This document shows positions 34,001 through 42,419 of a stretch of 64,000 bases of DNA, piece by piece. The position numbers and the translations under genes are program-made. The notes beneath the pieces are model-generated. The model was not told the origin of the DNA. It ran no database searches and saw nothing but the letters and a program-made list of their open reading frames with translations. Position 1 is the stretch's first letter. Each line of letters starts with the position of its first letter. The stretch covers positions 62,001 to 126,000 of the forward strand of contig JAIQDT010004209.1 of NCBI GenBank assembly GCA_021521415.1. The letters are read 5' to 3'. The DNA comes from Bidens hawaiensis. Taxonomy: Eukaryota > Streptophyta > Magnoliopsida > Asterales > Asteraceae.

Positions 34001-34007
34001 TATAAAG
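34001..34007 (+). promoter_or_regulatory. TATA box of the PawL-like gene
   Basis: TATAAAG lies 48 bp before the ATG, leaving a short leader if transcription starts about 25-30 bp downstream. The start context AACAATGGC fits plant translation initiation. Confidence 0.75.
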
Positions 34008-34054
34008 CAACCTGCTAACTTTACCATTAGCAAACATCAACTCTAATTACAACA

Positions 34055-34744
34055 ATGGCGAAACTTGCCTTTTTTGCAATTGCCTTCATAGCTTTGCCTG
34101 GTGTGTTTGCCCGTAAAACCATCATAATCACAACCGTACTAGACAACAACGTTAGGTCAGACAAAGACTTTAAATCGGTCTGTGAAGGCCTGGAAAACTA
34201 TATTGACTCAGCGGTCGTCGACAGCATCCAAAACGGAAAGCGTTTTATTGACGGTCTGGACAACGGTCGTTGGGTTGAGGGCCTAGACAACCGAAAGCGT
34301 TTTATTTGCGGCCTGGACAACGGTCGTTGGGTCGAGGGCATGGGCAACGGAAAGCGTTTTATTGACGGCCTGGACAACGGTCGTTGGGTCAAGGGCATAG
34401 AAAACGGAAAGCGTTTCATTGATGGCCTGGACAACGGCCATTGGGTCGAGGGCATAGACAACAAAAAGCGTTTTATTGACGGCCTGGACAACGGAAAGCG
34501 TTTTATTGACGGCCTGGACAACGGTCGTTGGGTCGAGGGCATAGACAACGGAAAGCGTTTCATTGATGGCCTAGACAACGGCCGTTGGGTCGAGGGCATA
34601 GACAATAGAAAGCGTTTTATTGACGGCCTGGACAACGGACAACGTTTTATTGACGGCCTGGACAACGGTCGTTGGGTAGAGGGCATAACAACTGAAAGCG
34701 TTTCATTGATGGCCTGGACAACGGCCGTTGGGTCGAGGGCATAG
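34055..34744 (+). CDS. PawL-like preproalbumin: tandem cyclic-peptide precursor array
   Basis: 229 codons. Residues 1-19 are a signal peptide (MAKLAFFAIAFIALPGVFA); 20-60 a pro-region (RKTIIITTVLDNN). From residue 61 short cores are separated by Gly-Leu-Asp-Asn or a variant. Nine hexamers: GKRFID at 61, 99, 118, 147 and 166, with variants RKRFIC, KKRFID, RKRFID and GQRFID. Seven pentamers: GRWVE at 71, 90, 157, 176 and 205, plus GRWVK and GHWVE. In sunflower PawS1 asparaginyl endopeptidase cuts after Asn and joins Gly to Asp before a GLDN tail, giving SFTI-1. The same grammar here predicts cyclo-GKRFID in the seed vacuole. The frame breaks near 34687, before the albumin. Confidence 0.85.
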   Translation: MAKLAFFAIAFIALPGVFARKTIIITTVLDNNVRSDKDFKSVCEGLENYIDSAVVDSIQNGKRFIDGLDNGRWVEGLDNRKRFICGLDNGRWVEGMGNGKRFIDGLDNGRWVKGIENGKRFIDGLDNGHWVEGIDNKKRFIDGLDNGKRFIDGLDNGRWVEGIDNGKRFIDGLDNGRWVEGIDNRKRFIDGLDNGQRFIDGLDNGRWVEGITTESVSLMAWTTAVGSRA

Positions 34745-34915
34745 ACAACAGAAAGCGTTTTATTGACGGCCTGGACAACGGACAACGTTTTATTGACAGC
34801 CTGGACAACAGGTGTTTTGTCGAGGGCCCGGACAATGGAAAGCGTTTTATTGACAGCGGGGCGCGTAGACATCGGAAAGCGTTTTATTGACGTCCTAGAC
34901 AATTGGAATAAATGA
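34687..34915 (+). pseudogene. Frame-shifted continuation of the peptide array
   Basis: Relative to the other repeats one base is missing near 34687, and a GGA-type codon is TGA at 34693-34695. Beyond, the array continues in the other frame with KRFID, GRWVE, RKRFID, GQRFID, a decayed RCFVE and another GKRFID, still spaced by (G/S)LDN or related tetrapeptides. A further shift near 34870 precedes a last KRFID, then a TGA at 34913. Whether these are true mutations or assembly errors cannot be told here. Confidence 0.75.
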
Positions 34916-35185
34916 ATTCAAAGAACGTGGCCTTTGCTTTATAGTCAAGTAATGTAGTCATGGAGCTGAGTCATCAATCGAGTCGTGCATTATGGAAAAA
35001 AAGTCATACGGAAATTAAGTGCTCTTAGTTTATTTATTCAGTATTTGTTTAATATTAGTGGTAGTTTATCATTCAGTGGTTATTTTGTTTCCTTGTACTA
35101 TTTAAACGTTTCTTTGGTACCGAATGAAAGTAGTCTTCGACAATTGGTGTGAGTTCCAAAGTCTTATTACCAACACCTCAAACCC
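34916..35185 (+). other. Non-repetitive gap between two peptide blocks
   Basis: 270 bp with no core repeats and several stops. Near 35128 the text TCGACAATTGG...AGTTCCAAAG echoes TAGACAATTGG...ATTCAAAG at about 34900. It may be the 3' end of one gene copy followed by the remains of another, or an insertion. Confidence 0.5.
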
Positions 35186-35452
35186 GGCCTCGACAATGGA
35201 AAACGTTTTTGGGATGGCACCGTAATGGGAAAGCGTTTTTGGGACGGCATTGACAACGGGCTTCCTGTTGGTGCACATCTTATTTACAGCCTGGACAACC
35301 CCACTAGCGGTCATCAGTGCCGCAGCCAGATCCCAATCGAGCAGCTGAACCATTGTAAGATGCACGTCACTCAAGGGATCATTTTCGATAAGATAGCCGG
35401 CGGCGAGACCGTTTCAGCAGCATCAAGAGCAACACCTGAAGCAACTGAGTGA
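35186..35452 (+). pseudogene. Second peptide block and 2S albumin small subunit
   Basis: An open frame from about 35186 reads GLDN, GKRFWD (35198), GTVM, GKRFWD (35228), GIDN, then a ten-residue core GLPVGAHLIY (35258-35287) followed by SLDNP. The 2S albumin small subunit starts with CRSQIPIEQLNHCKMH, closely matching the family pattern C-x9-L-x2-C. Compared with the first block, Ile is Trp in the hexamer, and the last core has Tyr and Ser where Asp and Gly are expected, so it may not be cyclised. No start codon or signal peptide is attached. Confidence 0.75.
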
Positions 35453-35575
35453 GCAGTGCCGGTGCGCGGCGATCCACCAGACGTTTAACAAAGTCTGACA
35501 ACAAGAAGGTGGGCTACAGAAGGCTTGACAAATAACAAGGCTTATAAGCTTCCCAATGATTGTGGATTAAATTCA
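35420..35575 (+). pseudogene. 2S albumin large-subunit remnants
   Basis: In a shifted frame 35415-35495 reads HLKQLSEQCRCAAIHQTF, matching the albumin QCxC helix region. The conserved Cys-Cys pair expected before it is replaced by other residues. In yet another frame, 35530-35575 reads KAYKLPNDCGLNS, like the albumin C-terminal LPNxC. At least two frameshifts plus the missing Cys pair mean no normal eight-Cys albumin can form. Confidence 0.7.
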
Positions 35576-36362
35576 ATGTCTGCCTACTTGCAATCCCAAG
35601 GGCTTGATCAAGATGAAGCATGCATGCCCAGCTTTTTATAAGCTTGTGATGCGATCAGCTTTATGCATGCATGCGCAATTCCTATATTTATGGAACAGAC
35701 TGTTGGGCCATCAAAAAGGCATAAGTGCGGAAGATGGTGTTAAACTAGGAACAAGCCCAAATACTGGGGACAAGCCCGAACTGGGGACTGGCCCAAAGAT
35801 ACGGATGTTAACTAGCGACATGGCCCTTGAGAAGAGGTGAAAACCCCTTAAACCTTAGAAAATGGTACGTCTACCATTATTCGTAGGATCCTCCATATAG
35901 CCGGAGACAACGAAATTGTCAGCCACTAAGCGTGTACTGGTCCCGCTGCCCCGAACTATATGTCGGATAGCGTACTCAACTGGAGATCGTGAGAAAGGTG
36001 AAAACCTTTAAACCTTAGGGGATATGACCATCGGGGGTCATATCTAATCGTGGGCAAGGCCAAGGGAAATAGTAAAGTACCATATATGTAAAGGAGAGGT
36101 GGCCAACCTCTTAGACTTTGAACCTTTTATTGAAATCTGCATTAAAACTTAAAAACTTGGAAAAGATAAATGTTAAGAATATATTATCCTTAGAATAACA
36201 AGAATAAAAAATAGATAAGTAATCAGATAGATATTACCGATTTTAGGATCTTTGATCCTTTAAGGATAATATATCCTTTCAGGATATTGGATCCTGATTA
36301 GAAAAAGTACTTCTTTAGGTGGATAGCATTACATGCTCTTGGTAGTCTATTGCCTTCCATTG
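35576..36362. other. Intergenic stretch downstream of the albumin remnant
   Basis: No gene is supported. It contains CATGCATG words at about 35619-35672, and two copies of GGTGAAAACC(C)..TTAAACCTTAG at about 35836-35865 and 35996-36020, each followed by a different short inverted repeat. From about 36160 GGATCC/GGATAT-type words announce the Tat element. The Tat-A 3' LTR is not recognisable. Confidence 0.5.
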
Positions 36363-37262
36363 TTAGCAAATGATATGTCCCCTTTCCTGCTTCCGACTAA
36401 ATCTGATAAGGTCCTCCCATTTGGGCGCTAGCTTCCCATCAGCTGGATTTGTTGTGGTTTGGAAGGCTTTCCTTAACACCAAATCTCCTTCTTGAAATCT
36501 TCTGATTCTGATATTTTTGTTGTATGCCCCCGCTACCCTTTGTTGATAAGCTGCCATTCTGATCTTTGCTAGGTCTCTGAGTTCTTCTATAGTATCCAAG
36601 TCTTCAAGAAGGATTTCCTCATTGGCTTGAGGATCACGGATGCTCGTTCTCGCAGTAGGAACCACCATTTCTGTGGGAATTACTGCTTCGGATCCAAATA
36701 CCAATGAAAATGGTTTTTGACCTGTTGCATTCTTTGGAGTTGTTCTGTTTGCCCAAAAAACATAAGGAAGTTCTTCAGCCCATTTTCCCTTCTTGGATCC
36801 TAGCTTCTTCTTCAGATTGTTAATAATGATTTTGTTGCTAGACTCTGCTTGACCATTGGCTTGAGGATGAACCGGAGTGGAAGTAATCATTTTGATGCCC
36901 CAACTGTCACAAAAGTTAGTGGTTCTATTCCCGATAAACTGGGAACCATTGTTACAAACAATTTCAGCAGGAATACCAAATCTAGTTATAATATTTCGTT
37001 TAATAAAAGATATTACTTCCCTTTCTCGGACTTGTACAAATACTTCTGCCTCTATCCATTTGGAGAAGTACTCAGTCATGGCAAGCATAAAGACTTTTCC
37101 ATCGGGTGCTTTTGGTAGCTTGCCTACAATATCCATACCCCATTTCATGAAAGGCCATGAGGAGGATATAGGATATAAAGGCTCCGCTGGCTGATGAAGG
37201 ATGTTTGCATGTCTTTGACAAGCATCACATTTCCTTGAATACTCCACCGCATCCTTCTTCAT
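36363..37262 (-). pseudogene. Tat-A integrase
   Basis: 299 residues from the C-half of the zinc domain (CDACQRH) through the core. The first Asp is in GMDIVGKLP. The second site reads CNNGSQF where Tat-B has CDNGSQF, so the second catalytic Asp is Asn. The Glu is in QAESSNK. A C-terminal YNKNIRIRRFQEGDLVLRK segment is the DNA-binding GPF/GPY-type region. It is joined in frame to the RT ORF through a TAG (GYF-stop-PT, Trp in Tat-B). Integration activity should be lost. Confidence 0.9.
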
Positions 37263-37268
37263 TGTTGG

Positions 37269-39056
37269 CTAGAAGTATCCAGTTCTAAGTATTCTAGAAA
37301 ACAATGCTCTTCCACCTGTGTGATTGCCGCAATCTCCTTCATGAAAATCCTTGAGTACTTCTTTGATCTCAGGGTCCTCAATGCACCTCAAGTATGGGCC
37401 TGCAAGAGATTTTCTATAAAGTATATCATCTAATAAAATGTACTGTGATACCTTGAGTTTGAAGGATCTGGGATTCTCTGTTGTTGGAATTTCTCCTGTT
37501 TGGATGTACTTCATGATCGGAAGGATCCAGGATCCTTGATTGTCCGAGGATAATGGATCCCAAAGTATAATCTGCTTATCACTTGTTATTTTTCCAACTT
37601 CTTGCTCTCCTATCGCTGGCAAGAGAATATGGATTATTGGGATTTTCAAATCCTCAGGAATCTTCAGAGATGAGGCTAAGTTTGCCAAGGCGTCTGCCCC
37701 AGCGTTTTCTTCCCTCGGTACCTGTGTAATACTAAATATTCCGAAGGATTTCGATAACTCCTTCACAACATCTAAATATTTCATTAGTTTCTCACCTTTA
37801 ACAGCATACGAGCCATTAAAGTGGTTAGTTATCAATAAAGAATCTACATAAACTTGAAGATACCTGATCCTCATGCTTTTGGCTAATTGCAAACCTGCGA
37901 TCAGAGCCTCATACTCTGCTCCATTGTTTGTTGCTTGGAACTCACAAGATATGGATTGGGGTATTATGTCCCCTTGTGGCGATTTCAATAGGATCCCTAA
38001 TCCTGTTCCTCTTATGTTGGATGCTCCATCTTTGAAGAGTATCCAAGGATCCTTGATCTTTTCCAGTTGTTGGACCTCCAAGTCAGCTTTTTTTTGTAGA
38101 TCACTAGTGAAATCAGCCACAAAGTCCGCCAGTGCTTGAGACTTGATTGTTGTTCTCGACTCGTACTGGATATCATATGCACTTAACTTCACTGCCCATT
38201 TGGCCATTCTACCTGATAACTCTGGTTTTCTAAGAACATTCTTCACAGGATAATTAGTTCTCAAAATAATAGGATGAGTTTCAAAATAATGTCTCAATTT
38301 AGTAGAAGCCATAATTAAAGCAAGAATTAATTTTTCAAGATAAGAGTACATGGCTTCTGCTTCTAACAGACTCTTACTTACATAATATACGGGGTGTTGT
38401 TCACCTTCATGATCCTTAACGAGAACAGCACTTACTGCATTACCTGAAACTTCTAGGTATAAATACAAGGATTCTCCATCCACAAGCTTCATTAAGGATG
38501 GTGCTGAGGATAAGTAATCCTTCAACGACTTGAGTACTGCCTCATGCTTTTCTGTCCATTCAAACTTCTTATTCTTTCTAGGAATATCGTAGAAGTCTTT
38601 GCATTTCCCGGAGGATCTTGAGATGAATCGGTTGAGAGCAGCTATTCTTCCTGTAAGCCTTTGGACATCCTTTGTGTTTGCAGGAGATTTCAAATTGAGG
38701 ATGGCTTCAATCTGCTCGGGGCTTGCTTTAATTCCTCTCTTAGTCACCATATATCCCAAAAACTTTCCAGCCTTAACACCAAAATGGCATTTTGACGGAT
38801 TCAGTTTCATGTTATATTGGTCAAGGATATTGAATGCTTCCTCGAGGTCTCTAAGGTGATCCTTAGCTTTCTTTGATTTTACCACCATATCATCTATGTA
38901 GACCTCCATAGTTTTACCCATTTGATCCTTGAACATCATGTTGACTAATCTTTGGTATGTTGCCCTTGCATTTCTTAGTCCTAACGGCATAGCAGCATAA
39001 CAATATATGCCGGTAGTAGTCATGAATGCTGTATCCTCTTGATCAGATGGTTCCAT
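37269..39056 (-). CDS. pol: Tat-A reverse transcriptase, RNase H and archaeal-type RNase H
   Basis: 595 codons. The RT palm continues from MEPSDQEDTAFMT, with VYIDDMVVKS as the catalytic pair and the NPSKCHFGV thumb. A degenerate RNase H follows (LYLEVSGNAVSAVLV, HPVYYVSKSL). The second RNase H lies around residues 340-465: FKDGASN, NNGAEYEAL, VYVDSLL and GADALANLAS hold four acidic residues. The integrase zinc His residues (HEGDCGNH) close it. Upstream it is cut from the rest of RT by a TAA. Confidence 0.92.
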   Translation of the reverse strand: MEPSDQEDTAFMTTTGIYCYAAMPLGLRNARATYQRLVNMMFKDQMGKTMEVYIDDMVVKSKKAKDHLRDLEEAFNILDQYNMKLNPSKCHFGVKAGKFLGYMVTKRGIKASPEQIEAILNLKSPANTKDVQRLTGRIAALNRFISRSSGKCKDFYDIPRKNKKFEWTEKHEAVLKSLKDYLSSAPSLMKLVDGESLYLYLEVSGNAVSAVLVKDHEGEQHPVYYVSKSLLEAEAMYSYLEKLILALIMASTKLRHYFETHPIILRTNYPVKNVLRKPELSGRMAKWAVKLSAYDIQYESRTTIKSQALADFVADFTSDLQKKADLEVQQLEKIKDPWILFKDGASNIRGTGLGILLKSPQGDIIPQSISCEFQATNNGAEYEALIAGLQLAKSMRIRYLQVYVDSLLITNHFNGSYAVKGEKLMKYLDVVKELSKSFGIFSITQVPREENAGADALANLASSLKIPEDLKIPIIHILLPAIGEQEVGKITSDKQIILWDPLSSDNQGSWILPIMKYIQTGEIPTTENPRSFKLKVSQYILLDDILYRKSLAGPYLRCIEDPEIKEVLKDFHEGDCGNHTGGRALFSRILRTGYF

Positions 39057-39062
39057 CTGAAT

Positions 39063-39419
39063 TTATTGAAATCCAGAGGAAGCATCCATAAAGGTAAGCA
39101 TTTCATGTCCTGCCGTTGCATCCACCATGGAATCTATATGTGGTAATGGGAAAGGATCCTTGGGGCATGCCTTGTTTAAATCAGTAAAATCGACACACAC
39201 CATCCACTTTCCATTCTTTTTTGAAAAAATGACCACATTAGCTAGCCATCGAGGATATTGAACCTCTCTGATCATACCGGCCTTAAGAAGTTTTTCAACT
39301 TCTTCTTGTATGATCTTGTTCCTCACAGGAGCGAATTTTCTTCGCTTCTGATGGACGGGTTTAACAGATAAATCAAGGCCGAGTTTATGAGTTAATACCT
39401 CTTTTGAAATACCTGTCAT
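39063..39419 (-). pseudogene. Tat-A reverse transcriptase N-terminus
   Basis: KPVHQKRRKFAP and YPRWLANVVIFSKKNGKWMVCVDFTDLNKACPKD are the RT fingers. LTFMDASSGFQ includes the first catalytic Asp. The frame is the same as the following ORF. A TAA at 39060-39062 stands where Tat-B has CAA, a single C-to-T change. Confidence 0.9.
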
Positions 39420-39796
39420 GTCCGAGTGCTTGAAGGCAAAAGTAGATCTTCTTCGCCCTAAGAAGGATATTATATCCTCCTCAATCTTACTTTGGGATAC
39501 TGGATCCTAGGAACACTTTTATTTCAGTATCCTCGGGGTCCAATGATACTTCTTTAATGTCTTACTCCCGAGCTTCCATCACGTCCCTAGGATGTTGTTG
39601 TAGTTGCTATGCTATGGTTGGCTTGGCTGTTGGCTTCATTGATGATGAATAATAGTTCTTGGCCTCCGCTTGGTCACCCACTATCTTTACAACTCCCCAA
39701 GGAGTAGGTAGTTTGATGCACTGGTGGTAAGTTGAGGCTACAGCCTTCATTCCATGGAGCCACGGCCTACCTAAAATAACATTGCAACAGGAAAGG

Positions 39797-40387
39797 TTAT
39801 CTATAACACAATTTTTGGTATGAATTTAACCCTTCGATATAAATTGGGAGATTGATGTCCCCCAGTGTCTTCTTGGTTTCGCCACTGAAACCAACTAGCA
39901 CCGATGTTCTAGGGATGATTTCTGAATCTGGGATGTTCATTTTCTTGAGGACATCATGTTGGATAATGTTGACCGAGCTGCCGCCATCTACTAGGATCCT
40001 GCGTACATAATGGTTAGAAATAAATAAAGTAATAATCAAACCGTCGTGATGAGGATCCTGAATGTTCATTTTGTCTTCCTCATCGAAGAAGATTCTCTTG
40101 TCTGTTGTTAGGGTGGTTGACATGATTGGTTGATCTCCATTATCAATCTTTATCTCTTTAGCGAGTCTTTTTGCTGCAGAGAAAGAAGTTCCATATATGT
40201 CTGAACCTCCTGAAATGAAATTGATCGTTCGCACATCCAGCTTGTCCTGGTGAGGATCCTGGATCCTTGAATTGAAGAAGATTCTCTGATCAGTCACTCG
40301 AGTAGTGGGGATGAGCGGTCTTCTGTCGTCGTCCAGTTCGAATTCTACTACGGGATCTTCTCTTATGGCACAAGAATCTTGAAACAA
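39797..40387 (-). pseudogene. Tat-A aspartic protease region
   Basis: The core motif RRILVDGGSSVNII carries the protease Asp (DGGS form). VLVGFSGETKKTLGDINLPI is the flap region, as in Tat-B. The frame shifts at the C-terminus near 39797. It is joined to gag in the same frame through a TAA near 40447 (CAA in Tat-B). Confidence 0.85.
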
Positions 40388-40444
40388 TTCGTAGTCTCTG
40401 GAGACAAAGTTGATTACATGAGCACCTGGTGGTGGTGTTGCTTT

Positions 40445-41302
40445 TTATGGAAGCTCTTCAGGATCTTGGATCTTGGATTTCTTCCTTCCCAAGAGTTCTT
40501 TAAAGTGACCCTTGCTCAGGAGGTAACCAATTTCCCTCCTTAAGCCGATGCATTTGTCTGTTGCGTGGCCAAAATCTTCGTGGAAAGCGCACCACTTAGA
40601 CTTGTCCTTGAAGCCGACAACCTTCTCATTTTTTCGGGGCCACTTTGCTTTTTCTCCCAGATCCTTCATGGCACAGATCAAGCCATGAGTATCCACAGAG
40701 AAACAATAATCGGAGATGCAAGGATAGTCTTCATCGTCATCTCCTTCTTCAACTGCCCGCACGTTGTGATTATTGGGCTTGGCGTACGGCTTTAAATTGT
40801 TGTTCCTATTCCAGGATCCTTTATTCTTCTCAGGAGCTTCTTGTTTCGTTTGTCCTCCAAGACGATCCTGGATCCTTTTATCTTCTTCTAATCGGATGTA
40901 TCTTGATGCCCTGTTTCTGACTTCGTCTAATGTCCTGCATGGAGTCATCACTAAATCATCATAAAAGGGTGAGCTCTTCTGAATTCCCATCTCGAATGCT
41001 TCAACAGCAGTAGTCATATCAAGATTTGGGATTTCTAGAGCTTCCTTGCCAAATCTGGTGACGAAGTCCCTAAGGGATTCATCACTAGGTTGGACAACAC
41101 GATATAAATCACTGGTTAACCTCTCAAATTTCCGACTACGGGAAAATTGAGTGTTAAACAAGTTAACTAAGTGAGAGAAAGAAGTAATTGAAAAGGGAGG
41201 AAGACTTAGCAGCCATTTTAGAGCGGCTCCCGTTAGTGTGGATCGAAAGCCCTTGCATAGGCAAGCTTCTTTGAGTCTCTCTGGAATAGGATTGATCTCC
41301 AT
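40445..41302 (-). CDS. gag: Tat-A gag (retrotransposon gag domain)
   Basis: 285 codons: ERLKEACLCKGFRSTLTGAALKW through LYRVVQPSDESLRDFVTRFGKEAL is the retrotransposon gag domain. Then come a charged linker and WCAFHEDFGHATDKCIGLR, a zinc-knuckle-like C/H motif. It packages RNA. The true frame extends upstream in pieces to the ATG at 42302. Confidence 0.88.
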   Translation of the reverse strand: MEINPIPERLKEACLCKGFRSTLTGAALKWLLSLPPFSITSFSHLVNLFNTQFSRSRKFERLTSDLYRVVQPSDESLRDFVTRFGKEALEIPNLDMTTAVEAFEMGIQKSSPFYDDLVMTPCRTLDEVRNRASRYIRLEEDKRIQDRLGGQTKQEAPEKNKGSWNRNNNLKPYAKPNNHNVRAVEEGDDDEDYPCISDYCFSVDTHGLICAMKDLGEKAKWPRKNEKVVGFKDKSKWCAFHEDFGHATDKCIGLRREIGYLLSKGHFKELLGRKKSKIQDPEELP

Positions 41303-41319
41303 CCTTTCCCTATACTGTG

Positions 41320-42302
41320 CTACATGTTCTTCAGGATCAGTGGTCCCGTGTAAGTCTTCATATTCAGAGTCTGGAACCGCTTCGGGATTTCAGCATCACA
41401 GATAGGCGGAGCGAATCTGGATACTCTGTTGCTTCCCTCAGGTATGTCAGGAATTGGTCTTATGACCCCGGGCACACTAGATATCATATCCTTGAGCTTC
41501 TGCAGCTCCTTGGCCGTAGCTTGGTTGATACCTGCATCCTGCATGGAAACACGGTTAGCATCTAAGGATAAAGGATCGTACAAGTTACCTCTTTGCTGAG
41601 TGAAGGTTGGCATCTAAGATGAGTAGATGGGATAGGAGGAATCTGCGATAAGATTTGGTCCTCCAGAGGCTATAGTCTGCATGGGGATTATGTCTCCTTC
41701 ATGGACTTCGTAGGATCGTTGATGTTGGACGCCTGCGGATCCTTGATTCGGAAAGAATGATCCTTGGTTCGGGATGAAGGATCCTTGAGGTTGGGTACCA
41801 TAGGATCCTTGTGGAAGGACGACTGATCCTTGCCGATAATATAAGGATCCTTGATTCTGCTGACCCATGGATCCCTGTTGAAGGATAGATGATCCTGACT
41901 GAAATAGCGAGGATCCTTGAGTCTGTTAACCCATAGACCCCTGTTGAAGGATAGATGATCCTTGAGAGAACTGGGCCATGGATTCTGGACTGGTGAAATC
42001 CAGCACCCTTGGCATCAGGGGGTGAGATCCTCTGCTGGCCTCTTGTTCTTCTTGAGATCCTCTATCTCACGGAGGATCCTCTGATTAGTCTTGTTTTGCT
42101 GCTCCATGTATGCATTAACCTGCGAAAACATAGATGAAACATCACTGTTAGTATTAACTGCCGGGGCAGCAGCAGCGGTCCTTGAGCTCTGGAAGACTGG
42201 TAATTGCGTCTTGCTCCCAGCAGCTGCAGGCCGTTGCGTTCCCGTGATTGGTGGAGGAATCAGTGGCAAAGTCCTCGATGGGAGAGGAGTCGTGGCCGGC
42301 AT
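41320..42302 (-). pseudogene. Tat-A gag N-terminal part with QGS repeats
   Basis: It starts at minus-strand ATG 42302 (MPATTPLPSRTLP), then MEQQNKTNQRILREIEDLKK, a likely coiled coil. The frame changes near 42015. From about 41990 to 41700 it carries a degenerate array of Gln-Gly-Ser-x units. Each is encoded by CAAGGATCC-like DNA, so the BamHI-type word GGATCC doubles as codons for Gly-Ser. The C-part runs into gag at 41302. Confidence 0.75.
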
Positions 42303-42400
42303 GGTTGATGAGCAGAGGTTGATTGAGAGGCCATTGATAGTGATATGGGTATGAAAAAGTTGAGAATGATAAGGATAATATGGATTATAGCACCAATTGC

Positions 42401-42419
42401 CCCACGGTGGGCGCCAAAT
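42401..42419 (-). other. Tat-A primer binding site
   Basis: TTGGCGCCCACCGTGGGG lies two bases inside the LTR on the minus strand. It has the TGGCGCC start common in plant gypsy elements. The same site with one change is at 58445-58463 in Tat-B. I am not sure which tRNA it pairs with. Confidence 0.8.

Noticed and set aside
34198..34902. 234-residue minus-strand ORF rich in RPLSRPSIKRF repeats
   Set aside because: It is the antisense shadow of the PawL array: the repeat period and lack of stops follow from the plus-strand codons, and the plus strand has promoter, signal peptide and albumin homology.
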